DNA from: Amoebophrya sp. A120
Lineage: Eukaryota; Sar; Dinophyceae; Syndiniales; Amoebophryaceae
NCBI GenBank assembly: GCA_905178155.1
Contig: CAJINV010000010.1
Location: 2,596,466-2,660,465, forward strand
DNA length: 64,000 nt
Direction of reading: 5' to 3'
Shown here piece by piece: positions 21,607 through 33,800 of the stretch. Made by a program: the position numbers and the translations under genes. A model generated the notes under the pieces. It had not been told where the DNA came from, ran no database searches, and saw only the letters and a list, made by a program, of their open reading frames with translations. Position 1 is the first letter of the stretch. Every line of letters starts with the position of its first letter.

Positions 21607-24600
21607 ATGAGTTCGTCCGAATCTCTGCTGCATTTCCTCGATGAGGAAGAGGCCGTTCTGGCTCTCGAGGCCCTGCCCACCGCGATCGAGAAGGCCAAAA
21701 CCGGTGCCCCGGACGACGTCATCGCGCTGTGCGACGCCATGAAAAAGGTCCTTCCGACGAAGGAAGAGGTCGCCGCGGTGCTCAAGGCGTGGCGCGCCGG
21801 AAAACTGACCAAGGTAATCATATATAGCTTTTACGAAGTGAAAAAATAGGAACGTTTCTACTTTTTTATAAAACATCTTGATCATACGAAGCAACATCAC
21901 GGCTTGTATAATAGGAGTGTTTTTGTTTTTTTATGAAAAGCAGAACATAGAAAGGTCGTATCTCACTAACAAATCAATACTTGAAAACTGTGTCAATCAC
22001 CTCTACAGGCCGACATGATGCAGTTCTGTCAGAGATTCGTCGATAGACGATTTAAACAGGGAGCGACGTTACTCCTCTCGGTGCTCAACCGTTTTGGACA
22101 ATCGAAACTCAACCCCCTCCGCTCCTTGGCGCACATGCACAAGCTGTTGGGGTACATGGAATCCGGTGAATACGTCGTCGTCCGCGGTATATTCCGTAGT
22201 TTAGAACAAGCAAAGATTTTACTATATATCGCAGCTTAGAGCAAGAAAAATTTTTACTTTTTTCCTAGCGCGCTGTGCCGCGGAGCCGTCTTTCGTAGAA
22301 TAAAAGCGGACCACTTCCCCCCCCCCGTTCGTGTACAATGCCCACCCTCCCACTCGAAAATAGGTAGCATCAACGTCATTTGCAGTGCTGCGGCTTACTT
22401 TCTTGCCAAGTGGGAACTGCACGCCTTTCGCTTGCGTGCAAACAGGTCCGACACATGGCCACACTACTACCCAAACGAAAGGAAGAACTACCTCGCGCAA
22501 AAAAAAGCGCTGAAAAAGCGGGTGAGTGAGGCCTTGTGCACTTTGTTGCACCGCTACCCGCCCGGGTATGCAAAGGCAGTAGTGCAAGCAATTAGCAACC
22601 CCGACAACAAGCCCTGGTACGAATGCCCGCACATCCCTGCCTGCCTCGCTGCTACACACCCTAGCGAAGTCGCCCCCGGAGAACGCGCAATGATTTTTCG
22701 CTCCTGGGCCAATGACAAGTTCAAGTTGCGGCGCGCATTTAACGCGCCGATAATCAAGCACAACAGCCGACCCCTGGCTGAGATGAGGGACGAAGATGAG
22801 GATTCAGACTGGGACTCATCACCTCCTATTTGTGTTGTTGAGTGCCGACAACCAGAACATCATCTACGATTCAAAAAAGATATTATCGCCATTGCCGTCG
22901 ATCCCACGGCCCCGGATGGTAAGCTGTCCCTCGCCGCGGAGCAGGAAGTTTTCTACGAAGTGATTTCCGGGTATCACTCCACCCGGGCCGCCCAGGAGCT
23001 CGTGAAGCGCGAGGACGGTTCCAACAAGTTCGAGCGGATGCGCATGCGGTATTTCTTACTACTGGTTTCTGTTTTACATACAAGTACAAATTCACTCGCG
23101 CCACAAGTCGTATCTCGCAGCCGCATCTCCATGTGCACAAGATTGAAGTTTTCAGAAATAGTTTAAGATCGCAGTCGAAGAAGATTTTGTATGTTTTCAC
23201 TCCGTGGAAAGAATGCTCGTGTCTTTTTCTCTTCAGAAATTCCGCTCATGAGGCCGAAACCTGAAGACGAACTGCAGCACACTAAAGCATGACCACGAGT
23301 ACAACCACGACGTATACACAACTATAACGAAATCGAAAGCAAAAGCTTTGGTGAAACGGAGCCACACATTTCATCTCAGGTACACCATCTACAGCTCCGA
23401 GTTCGCCAAGTACGAGGACTTATGCAGAATCTTTATCAGGCTCTGCAACGAGAGTAACTCGACTTTGACAACCACACATGTTGAAAAACTGTTGGTTGTT
23501 TTTCCCCAAGTATTAGACCCGCCCAGTTGGGTATTTTATGTTTTTACTGATGGCTCTGGTGATACAGATACTCATACTGATAGTCGTCGTGATAGAGATG
23601 ATGATGGCGCTTACGGTGGCGATGCGTCTTGCGTCATTTTCTAAATTTAAAAAGAAGAAGATCGTGATCGTGGGTGTCAGTGTCACTACTTCTTGTCACA
23701 GCTTCACCTTCTCCGCAGCCTCGACCTGGTATGCATAGTCTCGCTGGAGATAATGCATCAAGGTGGTCAAGCAAGCATGGCCTGAGAGCTGCATGATTGT
23801 TGTCAAAGCAGTGCCGGACCTATGTAGGTGTCCGATTAGACTCCTTCGCGGAGTATGGCTCGTCACTAGGTGCGGCGGACACGACCTCTTTCCTTCGGGA
23901 GTGAAGGTCATTCGCGCAGTTCGGACCTTCTTTTCGAATGCCTCATACGCAAAGCTGAAAACTCGGTCCTTTGCCGCTTTGCCCTGTGCCCGAAGAGTTT
24001 GAAGTCGCTCGACGATAAAGTCCTTCGTGGCTTTAACGGGCTGGATGGGGACCCACTTCAATGTGCCGCGCCCGCCGCTGTTCTGCGCTAATTTAGTATT
24101 GCCGATGCGGATCTGCGTTGTTTGGATGTCCTCCAGGTTGAGGCACCTCACATCCATTCCACGCCGCCCGGTTAGGCAGGCAAGAATCCACGCGAACCGG
24201 TACTGCTTACCGGCTTCGGTTTTCCTGCCGGTGCTTTTCTCCAAGTGCAGCCCAAATCTGCGGCAGTCCGGCATGGTCATGGACCCACTCCGCTCCTCCG
24301 CGTCGACAATGTTGTTCTTTCTGGTTTTAGGAGCTTTGCTCTTCTGCGCCCCCAATCGCGCCTTGCTTTTTGATGTCACCTTAGGACGCGCCTTCATTGC
24401 TACTTTCTTTGTTCCGCTGCGTGCGGGCTTTGTACGTCGCTTTCCCTTTGGCATGATCGCTTCGTGACAGAGGATGGTGGAGGGGACGTTCTGTGATGTG
24501 TTTTAAATTTATTTCATGACACAGAGACGCCTTTTTTTTTCACATATTGAGCTCGCAGCGACATGAAGATGTTTCTCAAAACAACATGACAGCTGCACCG

Positions 24601-27456
24601 GGAATGGGTCAAACACAACAAGGAAAACGCCGACGCCCGTGTGGACCTGTACGAGTTCTTCAGCGTATAATATCTACCATCATTGTTTATGTTTTTTTTT
24701 TCCTACACCAGATTAGCACTAGTGTGAGCCTGGGTATATTGTTGGAAGTACTCAGATCGTTATCGTAGTCGTTTTTATATTTAAATTTAAATTTAAATTT
24801 ATTACAACTTCATGTTCATGCTCATGCTCATGGTCATGCTCATCTACAATTACTCGCAGGCCAACGTCGACAACATTGCGAACAAAAGCGAAGTGGAAAT
24901 TTACCTGCAGTGCTGGAGAGAGTTCGCCTCCGGTGGCACCCACGAGTGGGCCGAGGTCTGCAGGAACAAAGGTGTCGAGGACGACGAGTCGAAGTACCCC
25001 AACCTCTACCGGTACGACATAACTACTTGATGCGATGAAATGACTACCAAGACAGAGCAATTCTGTGTGGACAAAACTAGAAAGTAAATTCGACGGTAGT
25101 GGAAGTGGAAGTGTTATGTCTAGCGGAAGTGTCATGTCTAGCTTTAACTTTCTGGTCGCTGTCGGATGAGTTGTTCAGTTTTAGTTGCAAGAGAAAAGAC
25201 TTATACTTAATCTCAAACTATTTCTATCAATATTCCAGGACGAAGGTCCTCGATAGTGGTCTGAAGTACCAGCTCCCGGTCATCAAGGACGGCACGTTGT
25301 ACTGCGTCATGAGCTTGGTCTTGGGCGAGAACAAGATCGGGTTGTCGAAGAAGCAGGTCAAGCTGCTGATGCACCTGTGCCAGTTGAACATGTCGCGCCG
25401 CTTGGACTGTGCCGATGAAAGAAACAAGATGGTTTTGCACTTGATCGTTGAGACCGCCCGCAACGCCGCGCGGGACATCGATCACGAAGGGCAAGTGGGT
25501 GCGACCGTGTCGGTATAAGAATACTACTTGCGATTTTGAGTCGATCGCCATGTCTACTTAGCGTCCTCATGCATGGAGCGTTTTTATCTATCACAATTAT
25601 AGACCAGACGATGACCAAGACCACCACCATGATATTACTATTTGAATTGGCATTTGCGTATTTATATTTTTATCTATCACAGACCATCGAGAGCAAGAAC
25701 GACCTCGTGACGGCGATGCGCCCCGTGGATGCCGGATTGTTGTGCGACCAGCCGTGGTTGTTTTTGGCGGAGGACATTCAGTTGGAAAAGCGGCGCAAGA
25801 TCGTGTTGAATGACATTTTGCGGGTCATCAAATTCGACATGAAGATGTTCGGCTGCGACAACTGCGGTGTGTGGACGGTCGTCCAAAAGAGCATCCCCGT
25901 CCGTATTGATTTGTTTTTTGACGTTCATGTTCATGAGTAGCACTTTGTGTTTTTAGATTTAGTTTGCGCAATTCATGAAGTCTGATTTCGCAAGACGACA
26001 TGTGCATGAAACAACGTAAAAAAACAGAGCCGATCGCCAATTTGGCCCCCAAGCACCACGTGATCGTGGACAGCAACCACTTTGATGAGCCCCAGCGTGG
26101 CGTCATCGAGAAGTCCGTGGCCGGCCCGCAGGTCGCCAAGAAGAAGCAGCAGATGCAGTCCGTGACCGAAGAGCAGATCCAGTGGGACAAGGATATTAAG
26201 GAGGAGATGCGGTCCGCAATCAAGGCGTCCATCGCGGCCGAGAAGGCCCGGCACCAGTCGGCCAAGAAGATCGACAAGACGGATCAGCTGCAGCTGGTGG
26301 AAGCTTCCGGTAAGGGAAAGGAAAAGTTTGTCTCCAAGATGGAGCGCCGGCAGAAGTGGTATAGTGATCGCATCGACACGCTGACCTCGGAGTTGAAAAG
26401 CGCGGAGGAAGAGAAGTTTTTCTTGACTACCCTCCTGCAGCGGAAGCTGTCGGTACTGAGTTTCACACTTGATTATGAGATGATGATGATAGGTCGAAAA
26501 TCTGTGTTCTAGATCTAAACCATGAGATATTCATATTGCTTTTTTAAAGAATAAGAAAGATCAGTTGTTCCTGCAGCTTCAACTTCAACTTCGAAACGCA
26601 AACGTATCTTCAGATCCCGGCCGAAATCATCTCGATCGATGTGCCCCACTACGCCTGGGAAGACACGGACATGGACTTTGAGCACGACAACACCATGGTG
26701 GTGTCGGTGGAGGATATCGAGAAGATGGCCGTGGTCCCGGGTCGCTTTCCGGTCGAGATCGAGTGGGGTCCGAACCGCGTGGTGATGGACGACTTGGAGT
26801 ACGACAACGACCCCGGTCAGTACTGCGACTTCATGTCGGACATCGTGTTGGAGTGGAAGCCGGCCAGGTCGATTTCGACCCCGGTCACGTTCAGGGGAAG
26901 GGAGCTCGATGCGGGGGGATATGTCATCAAGTACAAGATGCCCTGCTACACGCCCCCCCCGAAGGACGATGATGAGCCCTCCCAGTCCGCCTCCGACGAC
27001 ACCAAGGGTAAGAAGAAGAAGTCCAAGAAGAAGAAGTTGTCCAAGAAGAACCAGGCTGCGTTCAAGTTGATCGAGAGCGGCAACTTTGGTTTCGGCCAGG
27101 ACAACAAAGCGGCGTCCCAGGACTTCAATGCGGCCTACGAAGAGATGTCGGAGGAGGTGTTCGAGGAGGAGTTGAACAAGGACCGCACGTCGTCCTCCGC
27201 GGCTGCGTCGTCCTCCGCCAACACCAACATGCAGACCGGCGGTTCTAGCTCTTCTTCGTCGAAGCCGAACGTCAACGTGAAGGGCAAGGCGAACCCGAAG
27301 GCCAAGTCGATGAAGAGCATGAAGTCCATGAAGTCCGCCAAGCGCGAGAAGCTGCTGCCGTCCGACGACGAGGGTGAGGACGACAATGCCACCTCGTCGA
27401 AGCACAAGGGAAAGCGATCCCGTGGTGACAGTCTGATCGATGAGGACGACTTGTAA
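21607..27456 (+). CDS. Ten-exon gene of unknown function, 1,044 residues
   Basis: Exons 21607-21813, 22009-22186, 22364-23048, 23380-23479, 24593-24664, 24860-25011, 25239-25494, 25683-25866, 25995-26452 and 26614-27456 are joined by GT-AG introns with consistent phases. The exon 4 end (23479) is the least certain. The protein is mostly helical and charged, with an acidic stretch (EMRDEDEDSDWDSS), a possible metal-binding cluster across an exon junction (CDNCDDMCMKQRKK), a coiled-coil-like lysine/glutamine/glutamate region in exon 9, and a lysine-rich, serine-rich tail with repeated MKS units. The basic tail suggests a nuclear or nucleic-acid-bound protein, as inference only. No introner-like element lies inside. 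Intron 4 contains an antisense tyrosine recombinase gene. Confidence 0.75.
23480..24592 (+). other. 1.1-kb intron hosting a nested antisense gene
   Basis: By far the longest intron of its gene. Donor CAT|GTTGAA and acceptor ATGACAG|CTG, both phase 0. The tyrosine recombinase gene on the minus strand fills most of it. Confidence 0.5.
23696..24454 (-). CDS. Tyrosine recombinase/integrase nested in an intron
   Basis: Intact 252-codon frame. Residues 1-50 are very lysine/arginine-rich. The catalytic domain has the tyrosine-recombinase set in order: box I arginine in LTGRRGMDVRCLNLEDI (R97 or R98), a lysine in the expected beta-hairpin (K133), H200-x-x-R203 in SHTPRRS, H226 in QLSGH, and the nucleophile candidate Y235 in LMHYLQ. 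These enzymes cut and rejoin DNA via a 3'-phosphotyrosine intermediate. In eukaryotes they occur in Crypton and DIRS elements. No reverse transcriptase lies nearby, which argues against DIRS. No obvious terminal repeats flank it, as expected for Cryptons. It could be a domesticated gene, a Crypton-like insertion or a transfer from a phage or bacterium. Confidence 0.75.
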   Translation of the reverse strand: MPKGKRRTKPARSGTKKVAMKARPKVTSKSKARLGAQKSKAPKTRKNNIVDAEERSGSMTMPDCRRFGLHLEKSTGRKTEAGKQYRFAWILACLTGRRGMDVRCLNLEDIQTTQIRIGNTKLAQNSGGRGTLKWVPIQPVKATKDFIVERLQTLRAQGKAAKDRVFSFAYEAFEKKVRTARMTFTPEGKRSCPPHLVTSHTPRRSLIGHLHRSGTALTTIMQLSGHACLTTLMHYLQRDYAYQVEAAEKVKL

Positions 27457-29193
27457 TGTTAATGTAACTTTACTAGTACTACTTGATTATGTTGATGAGA
27501 AGGTGATCTTCAACTTTTTCAGAAATTAATGCATGCTGATGAACGCTGCAACTGCAAAAAAATCTACTGCTACTTCTACTTACTCTTACACAAAACTGAT
27601 GCTACTAAATGGACTAGATGTGCGGTATTTTTCTTGCGTGAAGCATGTGTTTGTCTTCATGCGACACAACGCGAAATTTTGTCTATGTCTTCGCGCGCAC
27701 GATTTTCGAGTCACTGCTTTCGCATTCCGCAAAGTCAGCGACGAGAAGCTACTACGACGGCGAAGTTTGGCAAGATAAATTATGGAATTACTACAACAAC
27801 AACAGGACAGCTCGAAAGCCAGTAGATCTTCGGTCGCTGTCTTAGTCATGTCATATTCAACGACCTATACTAATATCTAAGAAAGAGCCTCTGCTATTTC
27901 TTGCGCCTTCCGGAGCGTTGTTGATTGTGCCTTGACTTAGACCTGTGCCGAGTTCTAAAGCTATCTCCCATGCTTGACTCGAAGCCAGGCGCAACTTCGC
28001 ATTGGCTACATGATACGCTCTCACCGCGGTGCTATGATTTCCTAGTCTTTTTTGTTGTGCAAATAGCTTCGGTCTTGCAACTTTTACTTTCGTACTTGTT
28101 GATGTTGTCTTTCAACATCATCAAGAACAATATAAGTATTATGAATTTCGTATAGAAGTTGAAATCAACAAGTACTGATAGAGCTGGGCACGTAAAATTT
28201 AGATCTTTCTTTTTTTGTTTCGCACTACCTATCGGAATATCAATTTGTTTTCTATCAAGAAATACTTCATCTCTTTGTGCTCAGCTCGACCTTTATCCTG
28301 CTCTATCGTCGACGCCACTCTAGATCATGTCTAGTGATGGTGTTGGCAAAATAACTAGAACTTCACTTTATTGCTGCTTGTCTGTGTCGACGACGTAGAT
28401 GTTTCGCAGCAAAAACGTTTTTACGGAACGGTCACTGTATCATCTGCAAACGATTTCGTAAATCTCTGCAGAGGTGGAGCTGCGCACGCGCAACCACCAC
28501 GGCGGGCAAGAGTTTGAGTCAGCAGAAATTTTTCGTGACTTGTCTATCCGATATATGGGAAAATAAAATGGCACTTTCAATATATCAATATGAATATCTA
28601 TATTCGAAGTTTGTTTTAATTTTATTTTTATTGTTACTTCTACATTATGTTCTTGTTAATGATAATGATATCACATTCACTGTTCTAAACCTCTACGGAG
28701 GCGATTCCACTGTCGATGCATTTTTATGCGGTGCCGAAGTGCGCTGCATAGCCAACCAATCCGAAGCTGTCGGACTAAACGTGTATGTAAAAATCTTTTT
28801 TACTTTCACCTAGGTCTTGGCAGTTTCAAACACTTGTTTTCAGGAGAAGTTGAGGAAGATCGATTGTTGATTTGTGCGTAGAAACGGCGCTGCACCAGAG
28901 GAAACCGCGGACACAGAGAGAGCGCGCTTGCACTTGTTACGACTGAGCTTCCACATCAAAGAAACTTTTGTTGATTCAACTTTCTCGATTCATCGCTGAC
29001 GATGAGAACAACTTCTTTCCCATAGACACTAGCGGATGCGCGTCCGCACCTTCGCGTTGGTCTCGCCCAGTATCGTAGAAGTTGTATCATATAGATATAC
29101 GTGCGTGGCGCACATCCACATGATAAAGCTCTCGGTTGTTGTTTTCCTAATGACATGCAAGTATTGCAATTTCGGTCAATTGTCCTCAAAAAG
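27457..29193. other. intergenic, AT-rich
   Basis: Short frames on both strands without domain-like composition. A frame at 28514-28813 has a hydrophobic run, but it coincides with AT-rich sequence and is not convincing. Confidence 0.4.
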
Positions 29194-29564
29194 GTCAAAA
29201 GTTGTGGTTTTGCTGTAAACCACAACTATTCAGATTTGTGACCCACACACACAAATCTGAATAGTTGTGGTTCATCGGTGCGAGGTCGCGGTGTCCAGGA
29301 TGAAGAGGTCGGAACGTCCAGAATGAAGAGGTCGGTTTCCAAAAATATCTGTACTCAGAACCAAAAATATTTGTACCTAGAACCATCATTTTTTTTCGGT
29401 CATGATCAAAATTTTTCGATCATGTGCAAAATATTTTTTGATCATGTGCAAGAAATTTTCGGTCATATGGCAAAAATTGATGAGCAGTTGAACGAAAATT
29501 TTTCATCGGTTCGTCGAGATATGTAGATTTTCCAATGTTCTACTTTTGTATTTTGTTCGTTCAT
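29194..29564 (-). repeat. Dispersed repeat, copy 2 (inverted relative to copy 1)
   Basis: 371 bp, opposite orientation to 13243-13614, with the same hairpin (arms within 29215-29275) and the same CATGA-type units. Sequence similarity stops abruptly at both ends. Confidence 0.8.
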
Positions 29565-29626
29565 ACAATCCCCGTCCCGGCGCACCAACAGGCGAAACAG
29601 CTTTTTCTGCCAATGTTTTATCCACG

Positions 29627-30036
29627 ATGAATCTGCGTGAGCCCCCCGATATCCCAGCAAAGTACATCGAAGCGGTCAACCAGAAAACCAAGACCGCACG
29701 TATGACCCGGTCAGACGTTACAATCTCAAACGTTACAATAGAAGCTGGATTTTGTATTGCATGATGAGAATGACAGATTCGGCCAGCATTCCTCTTTCTG
29801 CAATACAAATTTTGCCAGATTGTAGTGCGGTTTGGGACTCCGGAACTTGTCATGCGCAATCCTATGGGACGCGGACGTGGCTAGATAATGCACTTCTTGC
29901 ATCACAGATTTCCATATTCTATTGTAACGCTTGAGATTGTAAGCCTGAGCAGGTTTTTATAGCACGGCAGCGACAGGTGGCAAGAAGTCTGCTTTCCCTT
30001 ATCCCGATGAAAAAAGCTAGGATGCTTCTACTGTGA
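29627..30036 (+). CDS. Small two-exon protein, unknown
   Basis: Exons 29627-29716 and 29944-30036 give 60 residues rich in lysine and arginine (QRQVARSLLSLIPMKKARML). The tail faintly recalls small ribosomal proteins of the bS18 type, not enough to name it. An upstream in-frame extension exists to about 29546. The intron (29717-29943) is a foldback element. Confidence 0.35.
29717..29943 (+). mobile_element. Inverted-repeat element used as a GT-AG intron
   Basis: 227 nt with arms TTACAATCTCAA-A/G-CGTTACAATA at both ends. It begins GT and ends AG, unlike the TATC/GATA elements, and I see no clear 5-bp target repeat. The interior has the same GCATNACAAA-type motifs. Confidence 0.6.
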
Positions 30037-30545
30037 TACGTGTCTGTGTGTGAAAATACATATATAATGGTGGTCTGAAAGTCTCTAGTAGAAGTGATGT
30101 GGGACGGCAAGACCATTCGCGTGGAAGATTTTTAAGTACAAGCGTCAGCTTGTTTGTTTGTTATGTGCGCCCTCACACGACACATTTTTATTTGAATGTG
30201 ACGTGGTAGTTTTTTCCATTGTGATAGTCTTCGCGCTCGACGAAGACTGGCGGGGCGTTGCCGCCTATCAAGCGGAAAGAAAACATGGTCCCTGTTATTT
30301 CCCCAGCCGACCTGTCATGCAAGTTTGCAGGCTTAGTACGTAGAAAGTGCGGCATGGGCTGGCACATCGACGGCATTCTTGTCTAGGCTTGGCTGTGAAG
30401 AATTCGTCTTCAGCCACCTTGCACAACATAATATTTTCTGGCATGTTGGCGAAGCGACTTTGATTTGTTCTGCATCATGTAAACCAGGTTGCTTTTCTTG
30501 CTACCCACAAGAAAACTCTGTTGCGGCATATAATTGCACAGATTT

Positions 30546-30635
30546 CATTTTCTCCTTTTGTCTAGTACTTTGGGGCGAGGACCACGTTTTTGCAGAGGAT
30601 GTCGTGCGGTTCCCCCAGATCGGTCCGGCGCTTCA
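30546..30635 (+). repeat. Diverged direct repeat, copy 1
   Basis: Shares ATTTTCTCCTTTT, GG(C/G)GAGGACCACGTT-like and TTCCCCCAGA blocks in the same order with 31293-31384. Confidence 0.55.
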
Positions 30636-31292
30636 GGATTTGGGTCTTGGGGACCACAGTATGTAGTTGTCTATTGCTTGGCGGATCCTCAGAGGTTTTT
30701 ATTGTGGCTGGCGCGCGGCTGTGCCGGAACTCGCCATGATGCGGGAGGTTGTTTATATCACTTGGTCAAGGGGGAAGGCGTAGGACCTTTCGCGCGGGTT
30801 GTGCTTACAGGGCGCGCGCTAGTGCGCTAGTAGAGTGGCTTCCTTCTGTGTGAAGGCTTTCCTTTTTCGGGTATTCACATACACTGCTCCTGCTCGAGTA
30901 ACAGATGTTCGTGCTTCGCGCATTGGTCGGCAAGGTATGGGCTACGTGCGCTCGGCACGGCGATTCAGGGACCCGGAGATAACGAGGTGTAGGCGCTGTT
31001 GGAAGCGAGGTTGTTCTGCCACTGGGTATGCTGTGCGGGTTGGATTCGGTCGGTTGCCTGTCTTCCCTTGGGGGCAAGTGGGGCTGGGGCTGGCGCTGTT
31101 CCCCCCATTCAACCACCGGAGGTGGGGTTCTGGGGGGTCTTGCCCTTGGGGCCAGGTGGTGGTGGAGTGGGTCGCTCCCCGCTATGGAAGCTAGGCCCGG
31201 CCTGCTACGCCCAGCCCCTTCAGGCTCGATCCAACGGGCCGCTTGGGTGTTGGCTCTGTCTGAATAACACTCGGAAGGAACGCAGCGAAAAT

Positions 31293-31384
31293 ATTTTCTC
31301 CTTTTCTCTCATATGGGGCGGGGACCACGTTACGTTTTTACGGAGGATGCCGTCCGCTTCCCCCAGAAAGGTCCAACGCTGCAG
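31293..31384 (+). repeat. Diverged direct repeat, copy 2
   Basis: Second copy of the segment at 30546-30635, with a few insertions. It may mark an old gene or exon duplication (GRGPR-type peptide in both), but neither copy sits in a resolved gene. Confidence 0.55.
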
Positions 31385-31793
31385 AAATTGCGACGGCAAC
31401 TTATCGAACTAGTGAAAACTGCCTCTACAACCCCCAGAACTTCTTTGAAGACGCTTGTATTGAAAAAGGTCCCAACAATAATTCCGATAGATCAAACAAC
31501 GCCCATCTCGCACCTTTTTCCAGAAACACGACAAATAATTCGCCCTGCAGAACAGCTAAAATTTGCGTTGCAAAATTGCATTTAGGACGACATAGTGTTG
31601 ATGCAGCTTCCGACGCCTCGCCTCTCGGTCTCAATCAGAAAGATGTGCAGTTGTCCTTTCATGAGCTAGGCAAGAAGAAGAAGAACTTCCCACATTTGAA
31701 AATACTTTGCACTTCCTCGGTTGGGTGGCAGTTTATTTCATTTTGATACACGTGGAATTTCTGGAAAGGGCGGGCAAGCTGGGCAGTTGCGCG

Positions 31794-32183
31794 ATGTCGT
31801 CGGGTCGAAATGTTCCTCTGACACTGACTGACATTTCGCGTTTGTTGTCGGTGCGGTTAGGAGGCGGGGGCTCCCATTCAGGTTTAGCAGCGCGACATTT
31901 CTTTTACAACGACGACAGAGCTTTAGGAGCGGAAGATGAAGTAACAAGAGCCCCCTTTGGAGGGCCGCAAGAACCGGTTGAGGGACGACAGGTTGATGTA
32001 GCAAAGACCGGCACAGCATCAACATCAGAATCGCATGCCGGCGGCGTGGTCGGCTCTACAACGACTACATCAGATGGCGCAATAAAAGCCCATGAAACTA
32101 CTTGTGTCGACCACTTTAACGCCATACGGTTTCAGAACCAGTGCGGAAAATTGCTGCAGAAATATTTTGCTCGTGCGTGTTGA
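31794..32183 (+). CDS. Possible small protein, unknown
   Basis: 129 codons from ATG 31794. Starts polar (MSSGRNVPLTLTDISRLLSV), then a glycine/threonine/serine-rich middle, and ends with a short cysteine-containing helix. Protein-like, but no family recognised. Confidence 0.35.
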   Translation: MSSGRNVPLTLTDISRLLSVRLGGGGSHSGLAARHFFYNDDRALGAEDEVTRAPFGGPQEPVEGRQVDVAKTGTASTSESHAGGVVGSTTTTSDGAIKAHETTCVDHFNAIRFQNQCGKLLQKYFARAC

Positions 32184-33800
32184 GACTAAAGACAAAATCT
32201 GTGCAGAAGCAAGTCGTAGCAAAACGCGGACATAATTTTTAAAAAAGAAGAATAGAAACGCTCAGGCTGACCAACAAAATGGTAAGATGTGTAAAATTTT
32301 GAAAGAACAGATCATCATGGAAGCCTCGCCGTTGCGAGCGCGTCGTCTGTGTCCCGATTTTTGACATAGCTGACAAAGTAATGTGTCCCCGTCCTCTGTA
32401 AAGACTTTTGGATGATCGTGTTCGTATTTCCACTAGTGACGCTACTTCAGCGTGTTCTCGGATCTTATCGGTTCGTCTGCTTGTTCCACTGTCAAGAGAA
32501 ATGTGTTTTCGTCAGCACCACGTGTCGGTTCCTGTTGTGTTGCCGCCTCTTCATCTGACAGATCGGTGCGCTCCTGCGTCTATAATCTACTTGCCGCTTT
32601 CTACTTTAGAAGGACAACAGAATCACCTCTACTGCGCTCGTATGTTCATGATTCGGTCTCGTCCTTGTGATCGGTATCGTTATATATCATACAGCGTTCG
32701 TGATGAATTAGTCGTCGTGCCTTCAGTTGAAATAAACAAGAACATCGCTCATTTGTATCGTGCAACTAGAAGATAGGAGTCGTGCCAGTGCCTATGAAAT
32801 TTTCTGAATACTGCATCGATCGGTGATATCGTGCCAACATTGATGTCGGTCTTTGACTTCATTACGTGCAACCGGTTGTTCGTGTCAACATCTTGCTCGT
32901 GTTTTATTTGATACCCCGTCCTCGTCGTGCAACACCCGTCTCGCATCGTCCCTTCCGAGTCACCGGATAGTAACCACGCGTGCAAGTTGAAACTGTTTTG
33001 TACTTTTAATATCGCACTTCTTTCACGTGCGACGATTTCACTCATCCCTCGGGATGCAGCAGCGCAGGAGCTGCAAAAGAATCGAGGATGCGATCATGAT
33101 CCATTTCGACAGGTGTAGTAAGTAAGTACTTACCAGTGGTATCAATCATTTTTGGCTCTGTGCTCCTCCAAACCCCCCGGAGGAGAATGAGCCTGAAATA
33201 GATTCTGTGCGTACTTACGACTATTCTGGTAAGAGAAACTCTAGGACTCAAGCCCCATTCTATCAAAGGAACAACCCCCAAAATACTTAAAATCCTTTTT
33301 ACAACGCAAGCATCACTACTTTAACTTCTAGGCAAGAGCAAGAGCTGCCAGATTTCGGTCTGGAGTATTTACTGAGGTGGTCGGATCTTGACGCTGCGCA
33401 CAAGAACTCTTGTTTCTGCTAGTAGTATGTAATGTAATGTTTGTTATTCGATTTTTTTTGCACCCCTCTTATAGAGAAATAAACCCCAAAGCTTTTTATC
33501 CATCACTAAAAGAGAACCAGAACATGTTTACTGCTACCGCCGGACGATTCTCCGGTCCGGGGTGAAAAGAAGTTCCGCACGGGACGTCGACTTGCTTTTC
33601 ACTGGACGTGGAGTTGTCACTTCCTACTTTATTTTCAGATTCGTCGTGCGAACCGAATCGGCGAGCACCTCGGCGAGAGCCACCTCCGCGAGGACAGTAC
33701 AACTCCATTTCGGAGTCGGTGGCAGAACAAAATCAAAATAGTGATACCGACCAGGCCAGCGCCAGGGTGGAAGCGTAGTACTACGTGAAAAAAGAATACT
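32184..33800. other. intergenic spacer
   Basis: Overlapping short frames on both strands, no element with paired ends, no recognised gene. Confidence 0.4.

Larger units (their letters stand above)
30037..31793. other. intergenic with a degenerate direct repeat
   Basis: GC-rich around 30900-31250 with several overlapping frames and no domain. Two diverged copies of a segment of about 90 bp lie at 30546-30635 and 31293-31384. Confidence 0.4.

Noticed and set aside
26515-27405. 296-codon minus-strand frame, leucine/arginine-rich
   Set aside because: Antisense to the last exon of the gene at 21607-27456; the composition mirrors its lysine/glutamate codons.
29627-30036. Assignment of the 60-residue protein as ribosomal protein bS18
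   Set aside because: Only a short basic tail resembles it; length and conserved positions do not support the name.
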